This document shows positions 19,539 to 29,696 of a stretch of DNA of 46,503 nt, one piece after another. Under the pieces are notes generated by a model. The model saw nothing but the letters and a program-made list of their open reading frames with translations, searched no databases and had not been told where the DNA came from. The number at the start of each line of letters is the position of its first letter. Within the stretch, counting starts at the first letter, position 1. The translations under genes were made by a program, and so were the position numbers. The stretch comes from Vibrio sinaloensis DSM 21326 (GTDB taxonomy: Bacteria > Pseudomonadota > Gammaproteobacteria > Enterobacterales > Vibrionaceae), in NCBI RefSeq assembly GCF_000189275.1, contig NZ_AEVT01000073.1, positions 1 through 46,503 of the forward strand. The letters run 5' to 3'.

Positions 19539-21125
19539 ATGTATCTAAAGTCTTCACTTGTTATCGCCATCTGTACTTCCCTACTCGTCGGATGTGGGAA
19601 TAACAGCGATGATTCAAACAAAAAACCAACCACATCGACCAATCATCGTCAAAACTCTACGACATTGCCTGTACTCAATAACGCACCGATCGCTTCAGTG
19701 AGCATGACTGATGAAATACCCGAACAGTTTGCCGTATCTGGTATTTCGAAATACGTAAAAATCACACCCGCTGCGAATCGCGTGCGCTCCGCCATTAACT
19801 CTTCCAATGATGCCATTCATATCATCGCGACAGATGATGGCGTGAACGGAGAAAAGATTCGTCGTGCAGCTATGATCTTGCAACATCTACTAACCAACTC
19901 GCCTGATACCCTCTACGGCGATGACAAAGCCTCAATTGTTAACAGTATGGCTCAGCGCAATGCGACTCTTATGCTGACTGCGGATGACACCCAAAACCAA
20001 CTGCTAATGACTCAACTATTTGTTAAACAAGCGGTTGTTCAAGGAGAGCTAGAAAACTGGGTGAAGGCATCTGAAGCCAGCACGCTTGAAGGGCTTATTT
20101 TTACTAGCGAAAAGGCATTCATCGAGTCGCTAATGGAGTATGGAAACCAGCAGAGTGAAGACGATTTCGACGCGGTCATTTCGAGCTTAATAGAAGGAAT
20201 TATCCAAAGTAACGACACGCCACAGTGGTTACTCAACAGTCAGTCCCTGATGTACCGTGAGCTTTCAATCGAAGGTGATTGCCATTACATGAGCAACTAT
20301 GCGGATTATTGCGCTGATCTAGGAGAGCATGCGGACCGCGATGCAGCCTTTGAGGAAATACTGCACCTTGTACAAGCGCAAGGTATCGCCCCTAATTCAG
20401 ACGCAAAATTGAAACAACTGCAAGCCGATATCGATGCGCGAGCCCTGAGTCTTTACAACGCCCATAAAGCAGGTCAACCCGCAGTCTGGCAGCCCACTGA
20501 CGATAGCTGGCAAGATTGGCTGGGGGATGATTTTAACCCTGATGTTGGCACGTCATACTCTCATGAATACTTTGCCGCTGCGTTTGAAGCTTACATGGGA
20601 GTTGCACAGCATAATGGCCATGGTTTAGATGGTTATCAAGCATTAACGAGAGAGCAAATGGACAGTCAAGATCCGCAAGCAAAGCGATGGATCTCGGAGT
20701 TGTTCCATGATCACTTGCAATACACTGCCCGAATTGATTCCGAGGGTGTCGAAGCATTCTACCAAAACGAGTTTGCCGCTCAGAATGTTACCCCCACATT
20801 TAAGATGAATCGTGATGATTCAAACGCTCAAGAAGGCTACACCTACAAATCACAATGGCTAGTCAATGCTCAGTTAATTGGAGATAAGGCGATCAATTTG
20901 GTCGCAAACGCACAGAACAACACATTGAAAGGCAATATCTCCGATAACCTAATTGACGGCAAAGAAGGCGTAGATACTTATTTAGTCGACAATGCCCTTG
21001 CAGAATGTGCGGTGGCAAAATCCAAACATGGCACCTTGATTAGCTGTCCATCAACAGGAAATGATGAGCTGCTAAACATTGAAGCGATTCGCTTTACAGA
21101 TCAGACACTAGACCTAACTCAATAA
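19539..21125 (+). CDS. large lipoprotein, zincin-like centre and RTX-type C-terminal repeat (function unknown)
   Basis: 528 residues with a lipoprotein signal (LLVGC, Cys19) and a low-complexity Asn/Thr linker. The middle has RDAAFEEILHLVQ (about 269-281) and, further on, SHEYFAAAFEAYMG. Their arrangement recalls zincin metallopeptidases, but the first motif reads EEILH, not HExxH, so catalysis is doubtful. The C-terminal part (NTLKGNISDNLIDGKEGVDTY ... NIEAIRFTDQTLDL) resembles a degenerate hemolysin-type repeat ending with the NIE..FTD strand seen in secreted calcium-binding proteins. It is probably surface or periplasmic. A second lipoprotein gene follows 45 bases later. Confidence 0.65.
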   Translation: MYLKSSLVIAICTSLLVGCGNNSDDSNKKPTTSTNHRQNSTTLPVLNNAPIASVSMTDEIPEQFAVSGISKYVKITPAANRVRSAINSSNDAIHIIATDDGVNGEKIRRAAMILQHLLTNSPDTLYGDDKASIVNSMAQRNATLMLTADDTQNQLLMTQLFVKQAVVQGELENWVKASEASTLEGLIFTSEKAFIESLMEYGNQQSEDDFDAVISSLIEGIIQSNDTPQWLLNSQSLMYRELSIEGDCHYMSNYADYCADLGEHADRDAAFEEILHLVQAQGIAPNSDAKLKQLQADIDARALSLYNAHKAGQPAVWQPTDDSWQDWLGDDFNPDVGTSYSHEYFAAAFEAYMGVAQHNGHGLDGYQALTREQMDSQDPQAKRWISELFHDHLQYTARIDSEGVEAFYQNEFAAQNVTPTFKMNRDDSNAQEGYTYKSQWLVNAQLIGDKAINLVANAQNNTLKGNISDNLIDGKEGVDTYLVDNALAECAVAKSKHGTLISCPSTGNDELLNIEAIRFTDQTLDLTQ

Positions 21126-21170
21126 CCTCGTATTTAAACGCGGTTAAAGCGGTAACAAACGGTACTTATT

Positions 21171-21866
21171 ATGAAAAAACAACTCGCAATCATCATTTCG
21201 GCATTAAGCCTTTCAGCGTGCGGAACACTCGCCATCATGGACAAATCTGAAGCCGTTCAGGCTCAACCAGAAATGTTGATAAAAACCGACGGTGACTTCT
21301 GGGGCTTTGGTGCAGAAGGTGACTTCACGTTAGGTAACACTTACCGAGGAAAATACTCTCGCGATGCATCCAGCTCCACTTGGTTCGACACCGTGTCGAC
21401 AAAAGATGGAAACATGGTCGCAGAGATTTCTAACATTGAAAGCGGTGAAACATGGTTGCTGAACTGCTCAGGCGGAGGCACCTCAGTAAACCTTGGAGTG
21501 CTCGAACTGGGAGGCAATCAGCCTTATCGCTGCGAAATCGAAAACAACGGTCAAATTGTTGGCCAATACAGTATGCAACGCGACAGTAAAGTCATTGATT
21601 TTAGTACTGAAGACAAAGAAACAGGCCATATCAGTTTAGGCCCGGTGAAGTACGATGTTGAGACTGTCCATACCGGGCCAGGGCTTTTGTTGCCATTAGA
21701 AACGGCACTTGGCTATCGTTTTATCAATGCTGGGCAAGAAGTGGCAGCCGTGCAGACCAACGGAATTTTAACCGTTCAATGGCTTCCTAGCTTAAATGAA
21801 CAGCAAAAAGATGTGTTAGCGATAGGCGCTATCGCAAGTGCTCTGAGCTGGAGACCGGCAGAATAA
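21171..21866 (+). CDS. predicted lipoprotein, unknown function
   Basis: 231 residues with signal peptide and lipobox LSAC (Cys17). The rest is beta-rich with Gly/Trp-rich stretches (GDFWGFGAEGDFTLGNTYRG) and two further cysteines (LLNCSGG, YRCEIE) that may pair. I do not recognise a family. It sits 45 bases downstream of the 19539 lipoprotein gene, same strand, and is followed by a strong terminator, so the two are probably co-transcribed. Confidence 0.65.
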   Translation: MKKQLAIIISALSLSACGTLAIMDKSEAVQAQPEMLIKTDGDFWGFGAEGDFTLGNTYRGKYSRDASSSTWFDTVSTKDGNMVAEISNIESGETWLLNCSGGGTSVNLGVLELGGNQPYRCEIENNGQIVGQYSMQRDSKVIDFSTEDKETGHISLGPVKYDVETVHTGPGLLLPLETALGYRFINAGQEVAAVQTNGILTVQWLPSLNEQQKDVLAIGAIASALSWRPAE

Positions 21867-21875
21867 ACCCGATAA

Positions 21876-21904
21876 AAACTAAGGCGCTCAATGCGCCTTA
21901 GTTT
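21876..21904. terminator. bidirectional terminator
   Basis: 12-bp stem AAACTAAGGCGC / GCGCCTTAGTTT with a 5-nt loop between the convergent lipoprotein and EF-G-like genes; it can serve both. Confidence 0.85.
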
Positions 21905-21927
21905 ATTGCCATGTACCTTGGTTGCAT

Positions 21928-23949
21928 TTACGCGCTAGAGGCTTCTTTACACACCTTATCTTGCACTGCACTCGGCGCTGGCTCGTAATGACTCAGTGTC
22001 ATACTGAAGCTTCCCTCACCGCCGGTTAGCGCTCTTAGCCTACGAGCATAGTCTTGCAGCTCATTTATCGGAGATTTCGCTCTTAATAAACTTAGCTGAT
22101 GCCCTGCAGAATCTGCGCCTTGAATTAAACCACGATTCGCCGATAAGTCGCCTGACACGTCCCCTACATTTGCAGTAGGAATCGTCAACTCCATCTGAAC
22201 AATTGGCTCCAGTACAATAGGATCAGCTTTTAATACCGCGTCTAAAAGTGCCTTCTTACCTGCGATCAAGAATGCTATCTCCTTAGAGTCAACAGCGTGG
22301 TGCTTACCATCAAACACGGTGACTTCGATATCTTTAATCGGATTGCCAGAAATAGCGCCTTCTTCAAGGGCTTGACGTATCCCTTTTTCAACCGCTGGGA
22401 TCAAAGCAGTCGGAATTGCACCGCCAACAACTTTATTGACAAAGCTAAAGCCGGCGCCGCGTTCACGAGGTTTGACAGACAGCTTAACCTCACCAAACTG
22501 CCCTGCACCGCCGCTCTGTTTTTTGTGACGGTAGTGACCTTCCGCGGGCTTGGTTATGGTCTCAAAATATTCAACGCTAGGTTGATGTGTTTCTACCTCG
22601 AGCTTATAGACGGAAGCCATTTTCTCCAAAGCGACTTTTAGATGAAACTCACCTTGTCCGCTGATAATGGTTTCGTTGGTTCTAACTCTGTGCTCAATGC
22701 GTAATGATGGGTCCTCACTGGCGATTTTGTTAAGCACATCTGTCAGTTTTTGCTCGTCACCGCGTTTGGTTGGCTTTAAACATAAGGAATACATCGAGTC
22801 TGGAAGATGCAAGGTGGTTAGACTCACACCATCTTCATCGTGAGAGTCATACACAATCGCATCAAACTCCAAATCATCGACTTTAGCTAACACGCACAAA
22901 TCCCCAGCAAGCGCTTTGTTAATCTCGTGCCGATCTTTACCTTGAAGTTGGTACAAGTGCCCCACTTTAAAAGGCTTGTTTCCTTCACCGATGTATAACT
23001 GGGATCCAGAAGTTAGCTCGCCTTGGAAGACCCGAATATAAGCGAGCTTACCAAGGTAGGGATCAACGTTGATTTTATAAACATGCGCGACACTGTGTTC
23101 CAGTGTTTCACAGTTCACTCTGACCTGCTTACCTTGTTTTACTAGTAGCGGCGGGTTTCCTTCATTTGGCATCGGCATGATTTCAGCCAGTGTTTGCAAC
23201 AGTAACTCCACGCCCGCTCCCGTGTGCGCAGACACAAAGCAAATCGGAATCACGTGCCCGGTACGCAATGCTTCTTCAAACGGATCGTGCAATTGCTCCG
23301 CGCTCAATTCAGACCCTTGCTCTAAGTAAAGCTCCATTAAATCTTCGTCGACTTCGATCACCTGATCAATCAAACATTCATGGCTGGTAGCGACATCACC
23401 TAGCATGGTGACTTCATCAAACTGGGGATCAAAAAAGCAATCAACCACCTTTTGGCTATCAGCTGAAGGCAAGTTAATAGGTAGACAGTGCTCACCAAAG
23501 TATTGAGTGATCTGCGCCATCGTTTCAGCAAGTTGGCTCGCTGAACAGTCGAACTTGTTGATGATGATCATTTGGCACTTTTTCTGCTCTTTAGCGAAAT
23601 GATATAAGCGTTCGGAGGTTTGATTGATAGGGGTTTGAGGGTCAATAATTAGCGCACTTGTTTCTACTGCTGGAAAGATACTTAAAGTGCGGCCGAGAAG
23701 TTCGTTTTGTCCCGGTGTGTCGATGATATTGAGACGATGATTTCTCCAGCTCAGTGACACAGGTGTCGCTTCTATACTGTGCTGGTATTGAATAGATTGA
23801 GGGTCAAAGTCGGTAACAGTGTCTCCCTTTTCAACACAACCTAAGTGAGGAGTTTCTTGGCAAGTAAACAATAGCTTTTCTATTAAGGTCGTTTTGCCGA
23901 CACCAGTCTGGCCAACAAATGCGATGTTGCGAATCTTATTGATAGGCAT
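21928..23949 (-). CDS. elongation factor G-like GTPase
   Basis: 673 residues. The ATG at 23949 has a near-perfect AGGAGG six bases upstream; the longer frame to 23964 starts inside that site. The translational GTPase motifs are present: P-loop GQTGVGKT (13-20), DTPG (about 77) and NKFD (about 130), followed by EF-G domains II to V (GHYRHKKQSGGAGQFGEVKLSVKP in domain IV). It matches the EF-G-like/FusA2 subgroup rather than the housekeeping FusA, which is normally in the str operon. Its role is not settled; it is encoded alone. Confidence 0.85.
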   Translation of the reverse strand: MPINKIRNIAFVGQTGVGKTTLIEKLLFTCQETPHLGCVEKGDTVTDFDPQSIQYQHSIEATPVSLSWRNHRLNIIDTPGQNELLGRTLSIFPAVETSALIIDPQTPINQTSERLYHFAKEQKKCQMIIINKFDCSASQLAETMAQITQYFGEHCLPINLPSADSQKVVDCFFDPQFDEVTMLGDVATSHECLIDQVIEVDEDLMELYLEQGSELSAEQLHDPFEEALRTGHVIPICFVSAHTGAGVELLLQTLAEIMPMPNEGNPPLLVKQGKQVRVNCETLEHSVAHVYKINVDPYLGKLAYIRVFQGELTSGSQLYIGEGNKPFKVGHLYQLQGKDRHEINKALAGDLCVLAKVDDLEFDAIVYDSHDEDGVSLTTLHLPDSMYSLCLKPTKRGDEQKLTDVLNKIASEDPSLRIEHRVRTNETIISGQGEFHLKVALEKMASVYKLEVETHQPSVEYFETITKPAEGHYRHKKQSGGAGQFGEVKLSVKPRERGAGFSFVNKVVGGAIPTALIPAVEKGIRQALEEGAISGNPIKDIEVTVFDGKHHAVDSKEIAFLIAGKKALLDAVLKADPIVLEPIVQMELTIPTANVGDVSGDLSANRGLIQGADSAGHQLSLLRAKSPINELQDYARRLRALTGGEGSFSMTLSHYEPAPSAVQDKVCKEASSA

Positions 23950-24181
23950 AGAGCCTCCTAGCAAATTAACGTGGTATTGGAACCCTTAAGGGTCACGAAC
24001 TGCATTGGAGTTTGGGCGGGTTTACCGCCAAGCCGTCTTCCATGTCATTTTGCGGATGACTCTATACATAAACGCTCCTTGCTCGCGGTAAGTACTGCTA
24101 GCATGCCCTAATAACCACAGCAAATATGTGACTTAATTCATGGCAAAAGCATTCTTTCTTCTTGATGAAATCAACTGGATC

Positions 24182-24221
24182 AAAAAAGCCGAACTCGATC
24201 AAAATTTAATCGAATTCGGCT
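24182..24221 (-). terminator. rho-independent terminator after the MCP gene
   Basis: Minus-strand stem of 13 paired positions (AGCCGAATTCGAT / ATCGAGTTCGGCT, one mismatch) followed by six T residues, 17 bases past the stop. Confidence 0.88.
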
Positions 24222-24237
24222 CAGCGAAGTCATATCT

Positions 24238-26238
24238 TTAACGCGTTTTAAATTGCGACATCTCCTCATTAAGCGCTTCTACATCAGCTCGAACTTGCTC
24301 CGAAACTTGGTTAGATGAGTTAGCGATTTCTGCCACGCCTTCGACAGAATCGTTTACCTGCGACATCAAAGTATGAATCTCTTGGGTCGCATTAGACTGC
24401 ATCTCCGCTGCATGGAGCAACTCTTTCATTTGCTCATTAAGCAACTCTATCTGTTCAGTCGTCGCACTTAAAGTACCGTATGCTTGCTCCGTGTGTGCGG
24501 CGCCATCTTCCGCCAACACTTTACTCTTATCAATCTCACTAACCACTCCTGCCGTTGAAGACTGAATTGCATTAACGATGTTATTAATCTCCGTTGTGGA
24601 TTCGGTTGTTCGTGTCGCCAATAAGCGCACTTCGTCTGCAACCACTGCAAACCCACGACCATATTCACCCGCCCGTGCTGCTTCAATCGCTGCATTTAAC
24701 GCCAGTAGATTCGTTTGTTCAGCCAGTCCTTCAATCACTTCCGTTACGCGCCCGATCGCTTCACTTTCTTTGCTGAGTTCAGAGACTTGATCACTCGCTT
24801 TACCGATGGTTTGATGCAAGCTTGTCACTGTCTGTTTGTTTTGTTCCAAGGCTCGTGAGCCGACTTCTATTTGGCTCTTTGATTCTGACAATGAGTTAGC
24901 TGAGCGCTTCGCTTGGTTAGCAGTCTCTTCCGCAGAGAGGCTGACATCGGAAACTTGGTCACTAACTAAGTTAATCATGCTCATTTGCTGATCGACTTGA
25001 ACCGCCGTGTTGCTATTTGCTTCTTGCAACGAGGTCATGCTTTGGCTCACCGCTTGAGCTTTATCACTCACACCACGGACAATATTTGATAACGCGTCAC
25101 TCATCTTATTGATGGATTCGGTCAAGCTGGCTAATTCATCACTGCCCTCCACTTCCAATTTGGCTTGCGAGATATCTCCAGCAGCAATGGATTGAGCTCG
25201 CTTCGAGACCACGGACACTCGTCGGCCTATATTGTTGCCCATGTATGTTGCGACGGTAATGGAAACAATCACAATGACGATAGCCGATCCAAATAACAGG
25301 GAAATAACCGTAGACACAGAGCTGAATATGCCTTGACCACTTTCATCCGCTTGAAGTTGCTGCTGGCTGATCAACACTTCTAACGTCTCATTAAGCCGTT
25401 CAACCGCTGGGATAAGTTCCGCTGACATTTTCTGATTGGCAGCATTCCAACTTGGCGCACGTCTCTGCTCAATCACTTGTTCCGCCAACGGTAAGTAGAG
25501 CTGCTGCATTTCTTTAAACAGTTCCCACAAGCCTTGATCACTGCTCGACAACAATGACTTCTTATCTTCGATTTCAGCAACGAACTTATCATGCGCTTTT
25601 AAGAAATCATGGTACTTATCTAAATGCTCTTGTTTTCCGTACTGGAGGAAATCTCGCATCGACGCCAATGCATTCGCCAAAGAGGTATAGCTGTCTGCAT
25701 ACAAGCGGAATATGCGCTTTCGTTCTCCGCCCTCTTTGTTGCCCGCTTCATCGTTAATAAGCCCTTGTATTTGGTCCAAAGCAACTTCAGCGATCGGAGC
25801 AGCTTCATTTAAAAACAGCGAGTGAGCAGGTAGGTTTTCATCTGAGTGACTCAGTTGGGAGATCTCCAATACCGAACTCTTTACTGACTGCCACTCTTGC
25901 AAAATTTGCTGGTAATCGTCTTCGGCGAGTAAAGACTCAAGCTTAGGCAACGATTCATCCAATTGAACAATTCGAGCTTGAAGCGCTGAACTTTGCTGCT
26001 CTCCCACCGTTTCGTCGGCACCCAACAACATATAGGCGCGCAGAGTAGAAACTGTTGCTTGCAGTGATTGCTGAATACTGCGGCCAGTATCGACAGTTGG
26101 CAGGTCCGACTCCAGCAATGACGCGGTATGCTGTTCGACGGTATTAACGCTTCGATAAATAAAAAGTGACGCAACGATAAAAAGTACTGCAAGTGACAGA
26201 AAACTGAACTGTAACTTCCCTGATATCGAGAGTTTCAT
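24238..26238 (-). CDS. methyl-accepting chemotaxis protein
   Basis: 666 residues. TM1 is at about 10-28, then a long helical periplasmic sensor (about 30-300, four-helix-bundle-like), TM2 at about 310-332, HAMP (about 333-385) and a cytoplasmic signalling coiled coil with the conserved hairpin [32 protein letters not shown]. It should control CheA at the receptor array. No PAS or Cache domain is visible and the ligand is unknown. It is monocistronic with its own terminator. No CheB/CheR-binding pentapeptide is seen at the C-terminus (ends SQFKTR). Confidence 0.92.
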   Translation of the reverse strand: MKLSISGKLQFSFLSLAVLFIVASLFIYRSVNTVEQHTASLLESDLPTVDTGRSIQQSLQATVSTLRAYMLLGADETVGEQQSSALQARIVQLDESLPKLESLLAEDDYQQILQEWQSVKSSVLEISQLSHSDENLPAHSLFLNEAAPIAEVALDQIQGLINDEAGNKEGGERKRIFRLYADSYTSLANALASMRDFLQYGKQEHLDKYHDFLKAHDKFVAEIEDKKSLLSSSDQGLWELFKEMQQLYLPLAEQVIEQRRAPSWNAANQKMSAELIPAVERLNETLEVLISQQQLQADESGQGIFSSVSTVISLLFGSAIVIVIVSITVATYMGNNIGRRVSVVSKRAQSIAAGDISQAKLEVEGSDELASLTESINKMSDALSNIVRGVSDKAQAVSQSMTSLQEANSNTAVQVDQQMSMINLVSDQVSDVSLSAEETANQAKRSANSLSESKSQIEVGSRALEQNKQTVTSLHQTIGKASDQVSELSKESEAIGRVTEVIEGLAEQTNLLALNAAIEAARAGEYGRGFAVVADEVRLLATRTTESTTEINNIVNAIQSSTAGVVSEIDKSKVLAEDGAAHTEQAYGTLSATTEQIELLNEQMKELLHAAEMQSNATQEIHTLMSQVNDSVEGVAEIANSSNQVSEQVRADVEALNEEMSQFKTR

Positions 26239-26439
26239 CCTAATAACTCCTAATCCTATGACCTCCTAACTATAGCGGTTTAGTAGTTAATGTTAAATAT
26301 ATGTAATGAAAGAAAATAAACTTTTGGATGAGTTTTTGAAGCTTTATGTCAGCACGTGTCGCGTCTCATTGACTGATAGCCACTCAAGATAAGCAACAGA
26401 ACACAGCATAGGGAGAGTTAGTGGTGTCGAGAGGGACAT

Positions 26440-26466
26440 GAGCCCTCACACAGTGCGCGAGGGCTC
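26440..26466 (-). terminator. hairpin after the YciC-like gene
   Basis: Perfect 8-bp inverted repeat GAGCCCTC / GAGGGCTC with an 11-nt loop, just past the stop at 26473. There is no U-tract on the minus strand, so it is a weaker terminator or RNA-end stabiliser. Confidence 0.5.
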
Positions 26467-26472
26467 ATTGGA

Positions 26473-27153
26473 TTAATGTTCTGAGTCTTCAGCAGTTTTC
26501 GAGTCGGAACCACTAAAATCTAGACTGGAAACGTAGACCCTAAAATAGAACACCGACATCATTACCAGTACCAAGGAAGAGATAATTTCCGCAAGGAAGT
26601 AGCGACTGTAGGTCAATGCGAAATTGGTTTCTTCACCGCTGGTTAGCAAGAGATCCACCATAAGCCCGCCACCAGCAATCACCAACAAGCCCATGATCAA
26701 AGGAGTCATGTATTGTTTAGTTTGCTTCCAACTGCTGCTCATGGCTTCCATTGGAGCCCGTTTATTAAGCACAGCTTCAAACTCAGCAAAACCATATCGA
26801 GCAGAGAAGTAAATGCCCGGTAGAATGAGAGCCATAATTCCGATCACCACCACAACACCATAAATAAGGTGCACGACAAACAATCTTCCCCACTCTGCCA
26901 AAGATACTGACAGATCGGGTTGGTTGTTGGTGACCACGGCCGCCATGTATTTTATTAATCGGCACATGTAATACGCTTGACCAGCAGAAAAGATAGCCAA
27001 GTAAAAAACAAACGCAACGTCGTTGTCTTGTGCCGTCGTACTCACGTATGCGGCAATGATTGCCATAACGATAAAAAACGGACCTAGTATGCGAAACAAG
27101 TTAGCGCTGTGGCTGCGAAGAAAATAAAAGCTCTCAAGCAGTAAGTTATTCAT
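26473..27153 (-). CDS. YciC-like integral membrane protein
   Basis: 226 residues with about six hydrophobic segments. The block LPGIYFSARYGFAEFEAVLNKRAPMEAMSSSW resembles the YciC/UPF0259 family and related DUF membrane proteins, where the segment after LPG.Y is followed by a conserved Trp-containing helix. The C-terminal 15 residues are hydrophilic and acidic (cytoplasmic). Function is unknown. It stands alone between the MCP and the HAD gene; no strong ribosome site is seen before the ATG. Confidence 0.65.
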   Translation of the reverse strand: MNNLLLESFYFLRSHSANLFRILGPFFIVMAIIAAYVSTTAQDNDVAFVFYLAIFSAGQAYYMCRLIKYMAAVVTNNQPDLSVSLAEWGRLFVVHLIYGVVVVIGIMALILPGIYFSARYGFAEFEAVLNKRAPMEAMSSSWKQTKQYMTPLIMGLLVIAGGGLMVDLLLTSGEETNFALTYSRYFLAEIISSLVLVMMSVFYFRVYVSSLDFSGSDSKTAEDSEH

Positions 27154-27282
27154 GGTAGTTTTGTATTTAAAGTATTAACTATTTGCTAATCATATCAGAA
27201 ACCTAAACTGATGGTGCCCTATCAATCGTGAGTAACTGAAACAAATCAATAGCGTTGTCTCGTACATCTTGCAAATTACGGC

Positions 27283-27930
27283 TTAGCGCGACTCTGAAGT
27301 CATCGATTCGCCTCGAAAAAACTTCACGTCTGCAATCGATAACATAGCCAAATCTTCATCAGTATCACCATAGGCATAAATCTTTTGATAATTGGCTAAG
27401 GTCACTTGTCGTTTTAAAAAGCTCACTTTACGGCCTTTGCTGCAATCTCCGTTAACATATAGTCCGGTGTAACGATCGGCCTTCGTTTCCAATTCACTGC
27501 AGATTAACCGTATACCTTGCTGCTTGCACCACACCGTCAGATAGGGACTAAGCGAAGCGGAAACAACGTAAACTTCGTCGCCATTTGCTTGATGCCAAAG
27601 GATCTTAGCTTGCATCTCGGGGCGAATCACAGAAGGCAAGTAATCCCGCACGTATTGCTCGGCACTATGATCCACCCGTGCTACTTTACGCCTCCAAAAT
27701 GCTACTCGAGAAAGTACGGGCCTAGTGCGACATGCGGGCAAATAACCAAGCTTGTATAGCAGCACAACAGGCCAAACAAGCACAAAACCAATAACGAGTC
27801 GTAACTTAGGCGTCGTGTAGAACAGAAATTTGGTGTAAGTGTCTTGTGTGGTGATGGTACCGTCAAAGTCAAACAACGCTAAAGTGGCGCTTTGCTGCCG
27901 TGTGGGTAATTGGTTTTGGCGATCGTTCAT
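27283..27930 (-). CDS. HAD-IB family phosphatase
   Basis: 215 residues from the ATG at 27930; the longer frame to 27996 overlaps the upstream gene. Motif I is DFDGTIT, motif II VSASLSPYL, a Lys in GRKVSFLKRQ, and motif III/IV YGDTDEDLAML: the phosphoserine-phosphatase-like HAD-IB pattern. A hydrophobic stretch (LVIGFVLVWPVVLLYKLGY) in the cap region suggests membrane association. It starts one base after the stop of the GrpB-family gene, so the two are co-transcribed. The substrate is unknown. Confidence 0.78.
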   Translation of the reverse strand: MNDRQNQLPTRQQSATLALFDFDGTITTQDTYTKFLFYTTPKLRLVIGFVLVWPVVLLYKLGYLPACRTRPVLSRVAFWRRKVARVDHSAEQYVRDYLPSVIRPEMQAKILWHQANGDEVYVVSASLSPYLTVWCKQQGIRLICSELETKADRYTGLYVNGDCSKGRKVSFLKRQVTLANYQKIYAYGDTDEDLAMLSIADVKFFRGESMTSESR

Positions 27931-27931
27931 T

Positions 27932-28444
27932 TTACTCTGATCTCGCCAAAACAGATTCAATGAATAAGGATTTTTTGCGGCGATAGTCGTCTTCATGCCA
28001 ACCTACGCATGACAGCTTAAGCGCATTGTAGCGTTCAACAAGAGAAGCGTCCTTTCTGAGTCGATCACGAAAACTTAAAAAACATTCAAATTCTGAATGG
28101 TTTGCCACAACTTGCAAGGCAACGTCTTCATCGGACTGAGATTCAAGCATGCACAGCTCGGGTGTTCGCAGAGTATCGCGTTTTTCGATGAAGCCTAAAC
28201 TCATCAATCTAACCACGACATCTTCAAGCTCATTTTTGCTAACTCCGACAAATATATCGACATCCCCTTTAGATATCGCCCCCGGAATAGATGAAGCCCC
28301 TATATGCTCAACTCTCGCTAAAGGCAATAACCCCCTAATCTTGTGACGATAGCGCTCAAACAAGGCTTCACAAGATGCTTGGTATTCATCAGCAGGATAA
28401 AACTTCATTGATTCGCACGCTGTTGCCTTAATATTGCTAGTCAC
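27932..28444 (-). CDS. GrpB/UPF0157 nucleotidyltransferase-fold protein
   Basis: 170 residues. The nucleotidyltransferase-like motif VEHIGASSIPGAISKGDVDIFVGV (GS-like loop then DxD) marks the GrpB (UPF0157) family; the second half holds FLSFRDRLRKDASLVERYNALK, also typical. Activity is uncharacterised; transfer of a nucleotide to a small molecule or protein is a family-level guess. It is first in a two-gene unit with the HAD-IB phosphatase. Confidence 0.8.
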   Translation of the reverse strand: MTSNIKATACESMKFYPADEYQASCEALFERYRHKIRGLLPLARVEHIGASSIPGAISKGDVDIFVGVSKNELEDVVVRLMSLGFIEKRDTLRTPELCMLESQSDEDVALQVVANHSEFECFLSFRDRLRKDASLVERYNALKLSCVGWHEDDYRRKKSLFIESVLARSE

Positions 28445-28626
28445 CTTAATTCAATTCATTTGGTTTTCATAGGATTTACCTTCGACTTTGCCACCACTTT
28501 CGACTCCGTTAGTATGTTGAACATGAAAGTGAACATACGCCCGTTTTCCTCATCGTACGCTCCTGTTTGAATGTTAAGTTTCTGTGTTATATTCAATCAA
28601 TAAATGTATGAATAAGGGAATTACCG

Positions 28627-29256
28627 ATGTCACTTGAGGGAGCGATCACTTTTTTCATAGCCATGTTTATCTTTGGCATAACTCCTGGGCCAGGTGTATT
28701 CGCTATTCTTGCGCGCGCCATGGTAGAGGGTCCTAAAAAGTGCTTCATGCTGGCGCTTGGGATGGTAGGTAGCGATCTTATTTACTTAATTTTTGCGTGT
28801 TTTGGCTTGGCGACCATTGCCGAAAACTGGTCAGAAGTGTTTGTTGTCATTCGTTACGTCGGTGCGGCTTACCTTATCTATCTCGGCTATAAGATGTTTA
28901 AAGCGCTGCCTCACGTAAAAGAATCCATTCAGGCAGAAACACAAGAACAGAGAAAGAGTGCCGCGTTAGCCAGTTTTACCCAAGGCTTTTTGATCTCCGC
29001 ATCAAACCCAAAAGTGATTCTATTTTACATCTCTTTTCTACCGACTTTTATCGACCTAACCGTTTTGCAGAGTCAAGATATAGCGATAGTGTCACTACTG
29101 GCAGCAATTGCTCTTATGGCCGGACTGATGCTCATTGCACTGGGCGCGGGAAGAATGGTTAAACTACTTAAAACTCCCGAGGCGCATAAAAGGCTTAACC
29201 AAGGAGCAGGCGGAATTATGATCGCAGCAGGGACTTACCTAGCGATTAACCGCTGA
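28627..29256 (+). CDS. LysE/RhtB-family amino-acid exporter
   Basis: 209 residues, six hydrophobic segments. The N-terminal FGITPGPGVFAILARAMVEG and the central GFLISASNPKVILFYISFLPTF are the two hallmark blocks of the LysE/RhtB translocators. It should export an amino acid or homoserine-lactone-type compound across the inner membrane; the substrate cannot be read. The ATG at 28627 has AAGGGAATTACCG upstream. It is divergent from the GrpB-HAD pair. Confidence 0.85.
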   Translation: MSLEGAITFFIAMFIFGITPGPGVFAILARAMVEGPKKCFMLALGMVGSDLIYLIFACFGLATIAENWSEVFVVIRYVGAAYLIYLGYKMFKALPHVKESIQAETQEQRKSAALASFTQGFLISASNPKVILFYISFLPTFIDLTVLQSQDIAIVSLLAAIALMAGLMLIALGAGRMVKLLKTPEAHKRLNQGAGGIMIAAGTYLAINR

Positions 29257-29303
29257 GATTTTAGTGTATCGCCATCGACTCTTCACTCATCAGGGGCAGC
29301 TAA

Positions 29304-29690
29304 TTAAGCATTGGCTGCCAATTCAAGTTTGGCGAAATGGAGCGCCAGAACACCAAACACCACTTCTGCAACAAAATAGAGATACATTAGCGTATTCCCA
29401 TCACCATCGACTAAGAGACCAAATAATCGACCAACAGCCATCGACAAAAGTGTTATCGCAACCAGTATCAACGCTAGCGCTAGGTCTCTTTTCCATTTAA
29501 CTATAAACAGTAAGGCTGCACCAATCGCAAACTGCGCGCCTCCATAAGTCGCTCTAAAATCAATCATCGCAGAGCCGAAGCTAGGGCTAGATTCAGTCAC
29601 CAAGTTTGCCATTTCATGTGGTGCAACGATAAACATCGCCCCATAGAGCAAAAAGAATAACGCGGTTAAGTACACCAACAATTTCGACAT
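29304..29690 (-). CDS. DUF4345-like small membrane protein
   Basis: 128 residues from the ATG at 29690, six bases after AAGGAG; the GTG at 29696 overlaps that site and is rejected. It has four hydrophobic segments with the pattern FRATYGGAQFAIG between TM2 and TM3 and a GRLFGLLVDG block after TM3, as in the DUF4345 family. Function is unknown. It is convergent with the LysE gene and is the last chromosomal-type gene before the mobile element. Confidence 0.7.
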   Translation of the reverse strand: MSKLLVYLTALFFLLYGAMFIVAPHEMANLVTESSPSFGSAMIDFRATYGGAQFAIGAALLFIVKWKRDLALALILVAITLLSMAVGRLFGLLVDGDGNTLMYLYFVAEVVFGVLALHFAKLELAANA

Positions 29691-29696
29691 AGCCAC

